Assembly (NCBI GenBank): GCA_905116865.2
Contig: CAJHNH020002024.1
Location: 349,668-413,667, forward strand
DNA from: Candidula unifasciata
Lineage: Eukaryota > Mollusca > Gastropoda > Stylommatophora > Geomitridae
Direction: 5' to 3'
Length of the DNA stretch: 64,000 nucleotides
Shown: one piece after another, positions 19,985 to 30,615 of the stretch
Layout: every line of letters starts with the position of its first letter
Numbering within the stretch: the first letter of the stretch is position 1
Notes under the pieces: generated by a model
Databases searched by the model: none
What the model was told of the DNA's origin: nothing
The model's input: the letters and a program-made list of their open reading frames with translations, nothing else
Program-made: the position numbers and the translations under genes

Positions 19985-20275
19985 TCCCCCCCCCCCCCGG
20001 TCTCTGGATAGTGAGATGGGACGCCCGTGTGTATTGTTGCGCACGTTAAAAAATCTCTTGGCAGTTGGAAATCGAAAAAAGTAGCCTAACTCCGCTGCCC
20101 GGGCAAAATTTGGAGTTAAAAATCTACCTAAAGTATTTCAGGATGCTCGCCGGTGCTACAGAGCCTGTGCACTGTGCTGAGCTTCTTCGCACTCAGAATT
20201 CAGTTAGAAGAAGAACGGAGCACTTATGTGTTACTACCCGTGTGCCATGATGTTGATCCGTTGTTCAAACCTCAA
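19985..20275 (+). mobile_element. SINE-2 copy, head missing
   Basis: Begins after a 14-base C run with GGTCTCTGGATAGTGAGATG. It then has GACGCCCGTGTGTATTGTTG, AAATCGAAAAAAGTAGCC, AAAGTATTTCAGGATGCTCG, GAACGGAGCACTTATGTG and GATGTTGATCCGTTGTTCAA. About 85% alike by eye to the 3.83 kb copy. Confidence 0.85.
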
Positions 20276-20380
20276 ACCTAAAACTTCGAAGACAACTTAT
20301 CACAAACATCATACAGAGACAGTCATCATTCTGGGTTATGCTATGAGAAGAATTAAACTGTAAAATGTTGTGACTACTGG
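20276..20380 (+). mobile_element. LINE-C fragment
   Basis: CGAAGACAACTTATCACAAA and ACATCATACAGAGACAGTCATC encode RRQLITNI..RQSS, the RRELI..IR.RQS motif of LINE-C. It is followed by a degenerate MRR.K motif. It immediately follows the SINE-2 3' end. Confidence 0.6.
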
Positions 20381-20504
20381 TGTTAATCTGTTTGTCTGCT
20401 TATGTCTCACACGCATATATCAACACAGAGCCTACACGTTACTACTACGAGCGCGCTTAGTTCCCCTAGAAACATAGTCACATGTAGGTCTACGCTTATT
20501 CCTG

Positions 20505-20670
20505 ATGTTCAATTCTAAGAAACGCTTTCCCTATCAGTTCCAGCACACTGCGTCACGTTAAGAAACTTCGCTACGTTTCGTTTTAAGAAACTCATTCATA
20601 TTTAGTTTTGAGAAACTTTTGCCACGTGTAGTCATGAGAGCTTTAATTTGGAGAAACATCTTTGCGGTTT
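20505..20670. repeat. degenerate approximately 30-bp tandem repeat
   Basis: Repeated TTAAGAAACTTCGCTACGTT / TTTAAGAAACTCATTCATAT / TTTGAGAAACTTTTGCCACG blocks, about five loose units. Confidence 0.5.
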
Positions 20671-20754
20671 CGAGATACGTGTTCATGATTACTGTAGTTG
20701 TGACAGTTGTTATTTATTTTGTTTCACAGCCAATCCAGGTACCATGTTATTTTT

Positions 20755-20965
20755 TTGTCATCTCCCTGTGGGATGCAATTTTTCGTGATTTTTTTTTTTT
20801 TTTTTGAAGCCTTGCCCTCAAAATTGTCCGCAATATAGTCCGGTCATAACTATGGCGTAATTACTGGACGCGGTTTCCGGGACCTCTCCTCGGGTGATCC
20901 TCAGCCACATGGTCGTACTTTGTGTCATCGGGTGTTTATCGCTTGTGTGATGTCCTAGTCGGGTA
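20755..20965 (+). repeat. dispersed repeat R7, copy 2
   Basis: CCCTGTGGGATGCAATTTTT, an 18-base T run, then GGTTTCCGGGACCTCTCCTC, GGGTGATCCTCAGCCACATG and GGGTGTTTATCGCTTGTGTG. Confidence 0.8.
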
Positions 20966-21084
20966 AAATGTATAACTACTACAATCCAGGGATTGAAATC
21001 TAGGTATAAGACCTCTCTGGGTTGATTTAGACAACGGTAAGGCGTCGCAACGTTTAGACTGTATTGGCAAAGGCAGATCTCCCG

Positions 21085-21275
21085 CATCATGTCTTCGAAG
21101 TCGGAGCGCATCTGCCTGAGAGGCAAGGAACCAACAATCTGCACACAAATAAGTCAGACATACAATGTGCTTGCACAAATCAGATTCTGGGACCAGACTA
21201 AAATCCACTGGTGGACGAACAACAAAAACTTGCGGTCTGAGTTTACAGCTGATGAACGCGATGAAGAAGTAGATT
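21085..21275 (+). mobile_element. SINE-6 copy
   Basis: TCTTCGAAGTCGGAGCGCAT, CTGCCTGAGAGGCAAGGAAC, CAACAATCTGCACACAAATA, CCACTGGTGGACGAACAA, GAGTTTACAGCTGATGAACG and a CGATGAAGAAG tail. Confidence 0.82.
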
Positions 21276-21428
21276 ATTCAGCGTGGCTTTGTTTTTATAA
21301 CTGCTTCTGAAGGTTCCTGACAGTATTCAGGACTGCGAGTGCAGATGTTTCGAAGATTTCTGAAATCAGCACTGCAGCTACTGGGTTCGTGCTTCGTGCG
21401 ATGTTCTCCCAATCGATCGCACTTTTCA

Positions 21429-21463
21429 CACACAGAGAGAGAGAGAGAGAGAGAAGAGAGAGA
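21429..21463. repeat. (GA)n microsatellite
   Basis: CACACAGAGAGAGA-type dinucleotides, followed by the (CAGA)n tract. Confidence 0.9.
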
Positions 21464-21469
21464 CGACCG

Positions 21470-21513
21470 ACAGGCAGACAGGCAGACGGATGGACAGACA
21501 GACAGACAGAAAC

Positions 21514-21600
<87 letters not shown>

Positions 21601-21720
21601 GGCAGACAGACGGATGGAGGTAGAGACAGACGGGTGGACGGAAACACAGAAGACAGACAGACAGACAGACAGACGAAAGGAGGGAGAGACAGACATACAG
21701 ACAGATAGACAGACTTACTG
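21470..21720. repeat. (CAGA)n microsatellite
   Basis: A pure core of about 95 bp at 21,508-21,602 and degenerate CAGA/CGGA on both sides. The same tetramer as the 12.4 kb tract, on the opposite strand. Confidence 0.95.
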
Positions 21721-21888
21721 ACGGACGGAGAAAGACAGACAGAAAGGAGGAAGGGGGAGGGAAAGACTTGTCACGTAGGATTAAACAGTGTAGTAAAGTT
21801 TCGTCTTTCGACACCCTTCAAACCACAGTTCTAAATGATTCAGTATTACCTGTACTGCTGTAAATGGGCCTAAACTAATCACCGAGCA

Positions 21889-22618
21889 CAGCTGTACAAC
21901 ACAGAACAACACAGAACAGCACTGTATAACATAGAACAGCACTGTACAACACATAACAACACCCTACAACATAGAACAACATCTTACGACACAGAACAAC
22001 ATCTTACGACACAGAACATCACTGTAAAACATAGAACAAAACTGTACAGCACAGAATAACACTGTACAACACAGAACAACACTGTACAACACATATCAAC
22101 ACTGTACAACATAGAACAACACTGTACAACACAAAACAACACTGTACAACACATAAAAACACTGTACAACACAGAACAACACTGTACAACACAGAACAAC
22201 ACTGTACAACACAGAACAACACTGTACAACACAGAACAACAATGTACAACACAGAACAACACTGTACAACAAAGAACAACACTGTAAAACACAGATCAAC
22301 ACTGTAAAACACGGAACAACACTGTGAAACACAGAAAAACAGAACAACACTGTAAAACACAGAACAACGCTGTGAAACACAGAACAACACTGTACAACAA
22401 AGAACAACACACTCTAGAACACAGAACAACACTGTAAAACACAGAACAACACTGTGAAACACAGAACAACACTGAGAAACACAGGACAACACTGTAAATC
22501 ATAGAACAACTCTGTGAAACACAGAACAACACTGTACAACACAGAACAACACTGTACAACACAGAACAGCACTGTAAAACAAAACAACACTGTAAAACAC
22601 AGAACATTGTACAACATC
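21889..22618. repeat. 20-bp minisatellite, about 36 units
   Basis: The unit is AACACTGTACAACACAGAAC with A/G and A/T variants (AAAACACAG, GAAACACAG, CAACATAG). Variant subtypes cluster: CTGTACAACACAG dominates 22,050-22,270 and CTG(T/A)(A/G)AAACACAG dominates 22,285-22,520, suggesting local segmental amplification. Long Cys/Val/Leu frames on the minus strand are artefacts. Confidence 0.95.
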
Positions 22619-22624
22619 GTCACC

Positions 22625-23385
22625 AAAGTCTGTCATTCGTACCCGCACAGGACTTCAGGTTTCACAAGCCTCGTGTTACCGATATCATAACTACAAAAAA
22701 GGGCGATGGGAGGGGATGGGGCCGTCTTCTGAAAACATTTCCTTACCGTACCGAGGATGCTAACTGAGAGTTATCATACATAGCCCCAACAGATGCCATA
22801 TATATACCGTAGTCATTCATTCGTTGTCCTGTTAGCCTTTGTCTGTCGCACAGTGCTAACAGTCTATTCTGTTCTTTTATTGCAGTGAATACTATACTAT
22901 CGACTTGTAAACATTATCTGATGCATAACGAATGCAATGTAACAGTAAACATTATCCGATGCATTAGGAACGCAGGATGTAAATATGATACTGAAGTATT
23001 ATGGACTCAAAACGTAAACATAGTCGCTTCTATTTTAAAACACAGCACGTAAACGTTTTGTGTGTTTGTGAGTGTATGTGGGTGTGTGTGGGGGGGGGGG
23101 TGTGGTTAAGTCGACATGTAAACATTATGTATGGTATTATGAACTCGGAAATGTAGACTGTTGCACTACACAGTCGTCAATAATAACAGCACCGACTAAA
23201 GAATCAATTCAAACCTCACATGAAAAAATACACACAAACTAACGGTAGCGGATAATAAAAATATTCTCGTCACTAGAATATTGATAATTTAATGTTACAT
23301 TCAGCAAGTGATATTTAAATTGTACCATCTCATAATACTATCAGCAATGTTCCATTCTTCTTCTTCTTCTTTCTTCTTCTTAGAT
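22625..23385. other. unassigned, with a loose GTAAACATTAT repeat
   Basis: GTAAACATTATCCGATGCAT-like units recur roughly every 50-70 bp from 22,905 to 23,150. No gene recognised. Confidence 0.4.
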
Positions 23386-23389
23386 TCCT

Positions 23390-23490
23390 CTAAAAGGGCA
23401 ATCGGTACGTGTTATTGTGGTTTAGAGCAGGATAGCGATATTTGCGCCCCTCGACCCAAAATATCTGATTTCGGAAAAAGCTATTTAATC
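23390..23490 (+). mobile_element. SINE-5 body fragment
   Basis: TTGTGGTTTAGAGCAGGATA, GCGATATTTGCGCCCCTCGA, CCCAAAATATCTGATTTCGG follow the SINE-5 order. A TTC tract lies upstream at 23,357-23,380. Confidence 0.55.
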
Positions 23491-23499
23491 ACTTTTAAG

Positions 23500-24900
23500 A
23501 CATACTTTTAAATGACAGGGGGTATTTTCTACCAGCACCAGAGACGAGGTGTCCCAGGTGATAATCTTAAGCTAATTCTACAAGGACAGCGATAATCCTG
23601 TGTGTGACAGCCTAACCCGATTAACACATTTCGACGTCCTGAAAACCAGACACAAAAATCAAACAAATAGACTTACCGTGCATGTCCAGTTTCTGTTGAC
23701 CGTCTATCCAATGAGCCGATCAACGGTTGATCTTTGCTTCGAATCTGAAATCCGAATCGTGGACATTGTATCTGTCTCTGCTTCTACACGTAACTCACTT
23801 ACTGTGCAGTTTAAACTCCGTACCTGAAAATGGCAAACCCGCGACACGTTAAAAACAGACCGGCCCTAGTAGCAAACCCAGGTAAGTCAGCCGGTATCAC
23901 ATAAGCAATTGCTGAGTTATACCTGCTTGTAACTTAAATATCTCCGCTTCGTCTTTTAAAGGTTTGCTATGACTGGCGGCTGAAAGTTGTTTTTTTTTTT
24001 TTTTACAAACGGACGACTGCTCACTCAGTTTTATTTCCTTTTCTTTCGTGCTGTCTGTATCCTGTATTCTGTTCTGCCTATTCTGTCACGCGTTCTGTGT
24101 CTCGCTGTGTGGGTCCTTTTTAATATGCCGTCTTGGTGGTGGTTGTGGTGGTGGTGGGTCGTTTTGAGATTCTACGAGGTCTCGTCTCAAGTTGTATGTA
24201 AGGGTTTTGTTCAGACTGGAGTAGGGCGAATGAATTTGTCTGCAACAGGGCGTTGTGTTCACAGTCAATGTCTGTCTGGATGGCGCCGGAAAAAAAAATG
24301 AGGATAGTATTAGAAATATCGAAAATGAGACGAACAAGAGGAAATCAAATATCTGATTAATGAATGAAACAGGCTGGATAAATATTTTTTTATTATGATT
24401 AAAACGTAAGTCTTGAGGTAATAGGCACACATGATTTAATTCATTTTAACCAAGACATGAGTTATTTTCACCAGAGGCGTGGAAACACAGAGATTTCCAC
24501 CTCGTGAGCTGTCCTCTGCTGGATGAGGGTGGGAGAGGGGAGAGGTGCTGAGTTATCCTTTCCCCAAATGTGAGTATTCTTTTAATGTTGTGATTATTTT
24601 TAAAAAGAATTATTTTTTTTTTTCAGATATTCTATTAAATCGTTTTACCACGGAAATATTGGTTTATTCTTTTTTTTTTTTTCATCCAGTCTCAGATCCG
24701 ACAGATACCAGGAAAGTCCAGTACTGGAGGTGTGTTACAGTGTAAATTGAGTATAGACTGACATTAACTCTAGCACCCCCCCCCACCTTCCTCTTTCCCA
24801 CCCCTTTATATTATTTTCCTTTATTGTGAACGCTCGGATTCCCAAAGCCGAGGGGAACTAAAAGCACCCATTATTGACATTATTATTTTTAATAATTTTA
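23500..24900. other. unassigned stretch
   Basis: No gene or family recognised. It contains TGG-rich DNA near 24,133-24,160 and several poly-T runs. Confidence 0.45.
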
Positions 24901-24904
24901 CGAT

Positions 24905-25125
24905 TAATGAGCCGGACTTTTTGTTAGTTAATATGACCTTGGCTCCCAGGTCGACCCAGCCCTGACTGGATACCAGGTGTAGTTCTGGAAAGTAAAGGCG
25001 GCTAGCGTGATGCTGACCAAATCACCCATCTTGTGCTGTTGGTCTATGAAATATGTGTCTAGCCCTATATGCCCAATTACGCCTGAAAGGCGTGGAAAAG
25101 GGTCCTTTATTTACTTTGCTTGGCT
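24905..25125 (+). mobile_element. SINE-1 copy, 5'-truncated
   Basis: Starts GAGCCGGACTTTTTG, then CTTGGCTCCCAGGTCGACCC, AAAGTAAAGGCGGCTAGCGT, GATGCTGACCAAATCACCCA, CTAGCCCTATATGCCCAATT and GGCGTGGAAAAGGGTCCTTT. It starts at nearly the same body position as the 16.25 kb copy. Confidence 0.88.
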
Positions 25126-25404
25126 TTTTTAAAATTATTACTAGTACTTTAATTTTAATTCACCTCAAACAAAAGAAATGTCTGCATTCCCGGCTAAGTA
25201 CAATATTTTATGGATGTTATGGGTTTGAGTTAAGGTTAGGGGGTAGGGCTAGGGGTATGAGTGGCGTTAGAGTTAGGGTAAGGGGTTGGATTAGTCAGTA
25301 TTCCTGAGGCAGCTGAGGCTTATAAAGACTCTAACTCAGCACATAACACCCACATAATATTGGACTTTCCCCGACACTTTGAGGTTTTCTTTGTTTGGAT
25401 AAGT

Positions 25405-25660
25405 AAGTAAAGGACCCTTTTCCACGTCTTTGGGCGTACAGGGCATATAGGGCTAGACCTGTATTTTTATAGACCAATCGGCACAAGATGAGTGATGTGG
25501 GTCGCAATCACGCCGGCAGCCTTTACTTTCCGGGACTGCACCCGGTACCCACTCAAGGCTATGACGACCTGGGAGCCAAGGTCATGTTTGGCTAGGGAGC
25601 GAACCCACGACCTTTCGATCCTCGGCGAGCGTCTAACCGCTCCGCCACGGGGACTCTCTT
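25405..25660 (-). mobile_element. SINE-1a copy, full length with best-preserved tRNA head
   Basis: The minus strand begins GTGGCGGAGCGGTTAGACGC (A-box region), then GGTCGTGGGTTCGCTCCC (B box GGGTTCGCTCC). The body has CTTGGCTCCCAGGTCGTC, GTGGGTACCGGGTGCAGTCC, GAAAGTAAAGGCTGCCGGCG, a GGTCTATAAAAATACAGGTC version and CCTATATGCCC. The head resembles a Leu/Ser-type tRNA, which is an inference from the GTGGCGGAGCGGTTAGACGC start. Confidence 0.9.
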
Positions 25661-25689
25661 CTTTGTTTGGGGGAATTAAATATAAATAC

Positions 25690-26735
25690 AAGGTGTTGAC
25701 AGCTTATATTTATAGATCACAAGAAGGCATTTGATCGAGTCAACAGATGCAGACAATGGAAACATTTGAAATAATCTGGTATTCAAGACCAACTGTTGGG
25801 TAACATAATGGCCCTCTAATAATATAGTCAGTGCACAATAAAAACAACAGGAAAAATGACAGACTGGTTTCCCCGTCTCAGCAGGTGTCAGACAGGGATC
25901 TGTCCTCTCACCATTGCTATTCTTTACTTACATGGATAAAGTTACAAAGTAATGCAAATACAGACACTGAAGAAATCAATTAACTTCTTTTTGCAGACGA
26001 CCCGTGTCTAATACACCACCAAGAACAGAATTTACAACACCATATTGACTCCCAATATCAAACCTGCACAAAGTGTGATATTAGAATAAACACCGCGAAA
26101 ACTGAGGTAATGAGGATAGGCAGGAAACATAATATCATGAACGTTCACGTTAACGGTACTACAATCAAACAAGTGCGATAATTCAAATATTTAGGAAGCT
26201 TATTTACAGAGGGTTGCAGACTCGATAGAGAGATTGAAGTTAAAGTTGTTAAGGCAAATGCTATCACCTACCAGTTAGTCCCACTATTTAGACACCCAGA
26301 CGTTACCCTTTCAGGAGAAAAGTAGATGAATCATTGCATCCTCAACACCCACTTTATACTATCAGTGCCAGACATGGACAACGAATGGGGCACTAGAAAA
26401 GAAAATAACTACTTGTGAAATGCCTTCTCTCTGCAAGGTCACTAATAACACAAGAAGAGACAGTGTAACGAATACCAGCTTTAGAGAGAAAGTTTGAATA
26501 ACACAATGTCTGTATTACAATGACAAGAAAAGAATGAAATGGTTCAGCCATCTAGTCAGAATGCAGCCACACTAAACTGTAGATGAGATTTTTTACTGCA
26601 GAATATCTGAGAGAAAGCCGAGAGCAACACCAACAAGGATATGGATAAATGGTGTAACCAAGTACAAAAAGATTAACAAATCCATCACCCAAGCCAATCG
26701 AGAAGCGCAAGACAAATACAGAAAACCTATCACAG
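25690..26735 (+). pseudogene. decayed reverse transcriptase of a LINE related to LINE-A
   Basis: The palm and thumb regions are readable in order despite frameshifts and stops. Motif A is FIDHKKAFDRVNR (25,706-25,745). Motif B is SAGVRQGSVLSPLLF (25,876-25,921). Motif C is LLFADD (25,984-26,001). The thumb has HVNGTTIKQVR then FKYLGSLFTEGCRLDREIEV (26,140-26,245). Further on comes CQTW, KKRMKWFSHLVRMQPH, and a degenerate R(A/K)PR..PTR.W motif. The catalytic D-D residues are still encoded, but the ORF is dead. The 5' side is cut near the SINE-1 at 25,660. The 3' end grades into a 43-bp tandem repeat. Confidence 0.85.
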
Positions 26736-27137
26736 GGTTACAACCTGGTATTAGTGAGACGACAAAACCACGATACTGAGCGACAACCTGGTATCAGTGA
26801 GACGACAAAACCACGACACTGGGCTACAACCTGGTATCAGTGAGACGACAAAACCACGACACTGGGCTACAACCTGGTATCAGTGAGACGACAAAACCAC
26901 GATACTGGGCTACAACCTGGTATCAGTGAGACGACAAAACCATGACACTGGGCTACAACCTGGTATCAGTGAGACGACACGACACTGGGCTACAACATGG
27001 TATCAGTGAGACGACAAAACCACGACACTGGGCTACAACCTGGTATCACTGAGACGACACGACACTGGGCTACAATATGGTATCAGTGAGACTACAAAAC
27101 CACGACACTGCGCTACAGCCTGGTATCAGTGAGACGA
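26735..27137. repeat. 43-bp minisatellite, about 9.5 units
   Basis: The unit starts GGGCTACAACCTGGTATCAG and continues TGAGACGACAAAACCACGAC plus ACT. Two units share the same 6-bp loss (GACGACACGACACT), giving 37 bp. The first unit (GGGTTACAACCTGGTATTAG) is in register with the LINE C-terminus just upstream. Confidence 0.93.
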
Positions 27138-27189
27138 GAAAAGAAGAAGAAGAAAAGAGGAATTTAAACAAAAGTTCCTAATTATTTTT

Positions 27190-27478
27190 ATATCGAAAGC
27201 TGCAGAGGTGTAGCGGCTAAATATTCGCCTGCTGATCTAAATGTTGTACGTTCAAATCCAAGCGAAGCTGATTTTTTTTTTTTTTTTTTTAAGAAATACA
27301 CTTGGCTCGCAGATCTACTCAGCCTTAAATGGGTACCACGGAAATTCCTGTGAAGTAAAGGCGGCTGGTGTGAGGCTGCGTATATCACCCACATACTGTC
27401 ATTTGGTCTATAAACTATAAGTCTTAACCCTGCATGCCCAGGACGACTGACGGTGCAGAAACGGGACCTTTACTTATT
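27190..27478 (+). mobile_element. SINE-1a copy with head
   Basis: The head GGTGTAGCGGCTAAATATTC and B box ACGTTCAAATCC lead into a 21-base T run. The body then has CTTGGCTCGCAGATCTACTC, AATGGGTACCACGGAAATTC and GAAGTAAAGGCGGCTGGTGT. It lies directly after the 43-bp array. Confidence 0.85.
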
Positions 27479-27489
27479 ATTAAATCACA

Positions 27490-27775
27490 GACAGCCAAAA
27501 AGAGCAACTCGGATGTTTTGAAAGAGGCGAGTGTTCTAAGACAGCTTTTCACAAACATCAGAAAGAGACAATCCTTCATTTTCTGATCGCGTTATGAGCG
27601 GAAGGAAACAGGAAAATGTTTGACTTCAGGGAAGATCTTTAAGGGTAAAAAACAAAGAAAGACGACGCGAAAAATTCTTTACAGCCTTTTTCATGGCATT
27701 GCACAGTCACTGAGATCAGGCAGGAACCTTCGCCACGGCAGTCATCAAAGCACTTGATGATAATGATTATATCAT
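27490..27775 (+). mobile_element. LINE-C 3' tail, decayed
   Basis: AGACAGCTTTTCACAAACAT and CAGAAAGAGACAATCCTTCA encode RQLFTNIRKRQSFIF. Then come RVMSGRKQENV and a lysine-rich GKIFKGKKQRK. It ends CAAAGCACTTGATGATAATG, the family GATGAT-type terminus. Confidence 0.75.
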
Positions 27776-27779
27776 AATT

Positions 27780-28545
27780 CATTATTATTATTATTCCCTG
27801 TGGAGTTACTGAGACCCCACCCTACACTTTGTTTGCTTCGCGTTTTTTTTTTTTTTTTTTAATTGTGAGGGGTTTAAAATATTTTTTCAAAAGGTTGACA
27901 ACAGAAACATGTATCATTTCACAAATCTTAAAACTACCACTATGACGTCACTGTGTTTTTCTGCACCGGGATTTCGCGTGCCTCACACTCTTGGCATCAT
28001 TATCAAGAATAGAAAAAGGTTACATGACAATGGGGTTAAGTTTACGTTAGTCTCTGCAAAATAGGTCACTTTCCATTCACAAGTTTGTTGGGCTGGTCGA
28101 CTTTTCTGAAGATTACATGTGTGTCCCGCTCTGTTGTTTGCTTTCTGTGATGCCCTGCATTTACGTTTTCATTCCGAGAAAGAGAATGCCTGTGACATAG
28201 GTTGTGGCACTCTCTAGGGTGTTGTGTTAGGACCGACAGACTTCCGCTGGTCAAAATGGACGCTAGACACTGCCACTGTTTTAAACCGTGACAATTTTTT
28301 TGTTTTTGCCAGACGGTGGCCGTTGCACGTTTGCTCCATTTGTAAACTGAAAAGATATAGTTTCGTCGCCCAGCTTCTGAGTTGAATGCATGGAGTGACA
28401 CTGTGAGCTGCGAATTTTATTTGGAATGTTTTTCGACTGTGACCAACGTGGTGGTGTGAACTGTAAATTCAGAAAATGGTGTGTTGCCTATTGTCGCAAA
28501 ATTTGTGGTGCCGTTATCTGATTAAAATAGATCGCGTGTGCAATC
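27780..28545. other. unassigned stretch
   Basis: A poly-T run lies at 27,845-27,860. A 111-codon minus-strand frame (28,401-28,066) shows no recognisable domain. Confidence 0.4.
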
Positions 28546-28549
28546 GCTG

Positions 28550-28815
28550 ATGTGTTCGTGACTTCTGCTACCATCCATGATGAACTGCATTTCTAATGTT
28601 GGACTGTTTGTGTTAGCACTTCGGATGGCTACCGTATGCTTTTAATGCGTGTGTACGCTAGTGTATATGCGGAGACAGCAGTCTGTCAATCTTTCTACAA
28701 GTGACTGTGATAAACATTCTGTGTGTTTTGGGGTTTGCACAGGAGCGGAGCAACTATGGGGTGACCTGTTTGCTATGATGCTGAAACTAAGATTACGAAA
28801 TTACCAGATTTGTTA
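28550..28815 (-). repeat. dispersed repeat R9, copy 2
   Basis: Inverted match to 15,775-16,045 including ATTTCTAATGTTGGACTGTT, AGCACTTCGGATGGCTACCG and GTGATAAACATTCTGTGTGT. Confidence 0.75.
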
Positions 28816-29149
28816 GGACCAGTTTCTCCAGGTTTTTGGAGTGTTAAAAGCGCTGGCGTGCTGATATATACAAAACGCGATATCAGTGGCATTGCGGAAC
28901 TCCCCCGTTACCTTGTACCAAGGTTAAGGTTCAGGAATTACCAATCAGAAGTTAGCTAGTATGTATATGGACGGGGCGTGGGGAGAGCAACGTCACTTTT
29001 ACCGACAATGGCACACTTTTGAAGTTTTCATTCAAAGCCACCTGGTCATGAAAGTTTTGGGTGAGAACAAGTTTTTTTCCTCCCTGTGTAATGTGTAGAA
29101 ACAAGGAACTGACGTAGCCATTCTAACTACAACGGTTAGGATATATATT

Positions 29150-29758
29150 GTGTGTGCGACTTAAATGTTACGAAAATGTTATAAATTAGCGTAGCAAGTG
29201 GGTGTGACATAAATGTTATGAAAAGGTTATAATAGCGTAACAAGCAGATGTGACTTAAAATGTTACGAAAATATTACAAATTAGCGTAGCAAATGGGTGT
29301 GGCTTAAAAATATTGGGAAAATGTTATGATGTAAGTTAGCGTAGCAAGTGGATGTGACTTAAATGTTAACAAAATGTTATGATGTAAGTTAGCGTAGCAA
29401 GTGGATGTGACTTAAATATTAAGAAAATGTTATGATGTAAGTTAGCGTAGTAAGTGGATGTAACTTAAATGTTAAGAAAATGTAATGATGTAAGTTAGCG
29501 TAGTAAGTGGATGTAACTTAAATGTTAAGAAAATGTAATGATGTAAGTTAGCGTAGTAAGTGGATGTAACTTAAATGTTAAGAAAATATTATGATGTAAA
29601 TAAGTGGCAAGTAGGTGTAATTCAAATATCACGAAAATGTCATAATGTAAGTAAGCGTAGCAAATGGGTGTGACTTCAGGCTTACGAAAATGTTATAAGT
29701 TAGCGTGGCCACTGTGACTTCAATGTTACGAAAATGTTATAATGTAAATTAGCGTAGA
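29150..29758. repeat. approximately 48-53-bp minisatellite, about 12 units
   Basis: Typical unit: GTAAGTTAGCGTAGTAAGTG, GATGTAACTTAAATGTTAAG, AAAATGTAATGAT (53 bp). The central three units (about 29,435-29,595) are nearly identical, while outer units differ in length and sequence. That is the usual pattern of recent internal amplification. Confidence 0.92.
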
Positions 29759-29926
29759 AATAGAAGTAAGAAGCCCTTTAAAAAACTAAGTGGGAGAATC
29801 TACATTACACACCCTAACTGCATCAGAGACACATTCAGTATCGTCATGGGAGGCTTGCAACAACTACTTCAGAAGTGAGGCATCGATTCTTCTTTGAAAT
29901 GACTCTCAGCAGTCCAGTTTAAGACA

Positions 29927-29947
29927 CACACACACACACACACACAC
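29927..29947. repeat. (CA)n microsatellite
   Basis: Ten CA units. Confidence 0.9.
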
Positions 29948-29984
29948 GTGTACACAAAGGTTTTCATATTCATATGCTTAAAAG

Positions 29985-30235
29985 CAGCTGATCTCTATAT
30001 ACAACAAGAAGAAAGAGACAAACACATAATGAGAAGAAATACATTAAAGAGCATCGTGACAACTGGTGGGAACAAGGGTAGAGGCAGACCAAGAGAGATA
30101 ATGCTAAATGGTCTGAAACGATGGCATGGAGGGATATCATCAAGAGAGCTGTCCCAGGCAACCAGGGATCATGATCTGGGGAGACGCATGAGTGCCTACG
30201 CTAGTTGGCAGGGCACACGATGATGATGATTTATA
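29985..30235 (+). mobile_element. LINE-C 3' tail with open frame
   Basis: Reads MRRNTLKSIVTTG, then GNKGRGRPREIMLNGLKRWH, then LSQATRDHDLGRRM and a GTR end before TGA. The GRGRPRE..L(D/N)GL..WH and TRD..L motifs are the C-terminus of LINE-C. It ends in GGGCACACGATGATGATGAT. Confidence 0.8.
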
Positions 30236-30384
30236 TGCTCAAAATCAGTTTTCCAAACCATCCAATGCTCCAAACAGGACAAACTAGTCCTGCAAGGACA
30301 TAACAATAACTGACCAGAGTCTGTTTGTGAGGCCCAGAATGAGAGCCTATAAAAAAAAAATAAAACTGTCATTATAGCGTTCTG

Positions 30385-30615
30385 TTTGTTCGTTTACAAA
30401 AGGACATATCAATGCAAAGTATAGACTCGAAAACTTGGTGACAACTGGAAAGATTGTGACAGAAAGAGTACAGGCAAAAGCAAAGAGATAAATACATTGA
30501 TGGTTCGGCGACATGCATGGGTCGTTACAAAAGAACCACCCAGTCCAAAATTTTATTGACTGTAGACGGCAAATAATTACTCCCTTATGCTTTTCAGCAT
30601 GGTACACGATGATGG
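30385..30615 (+). mobile_element. second LINE-C 3' tail
   Basis: AAACTTGGTGACAACTGGAA, then GGCAAAAGCAAAGAGATAAA, then ACATTGATGGTTCGGCGACA encode KLENLVTTGKIV..R..(G/Q)KQR.KYIDGSA.TW. It ends GGTACACGATGATGG. The two tails lie about 150 bp apart in the same direction. Confidence 0.65.

Noticed and set aside
22019..22492. 157-codon Cys/Val/Leu-rich minus-strand frame that looks like a membrane protein
   Set aside because: It is the 20-bp minisatellite; three frames are open and the pattern repeats every 20 codons.
25600..25655. Functional tRNA gene on the minus strand
   Set aside because: The A- and B-box regions are good, but the sequence runs directly into the SINE-1 body and no acceptor stem closes.
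26735..27137. Regularly spaced 43-bp repeats as a CRISPR array
   Set aside because: Units are contiguous with no unique spacers, and the genome is eukaryotic.
28066..28401. 111-codon minus-strand frame
   Set aside because: No domain or repeat match; overlapping sequence shows no codon pattern I could defend.
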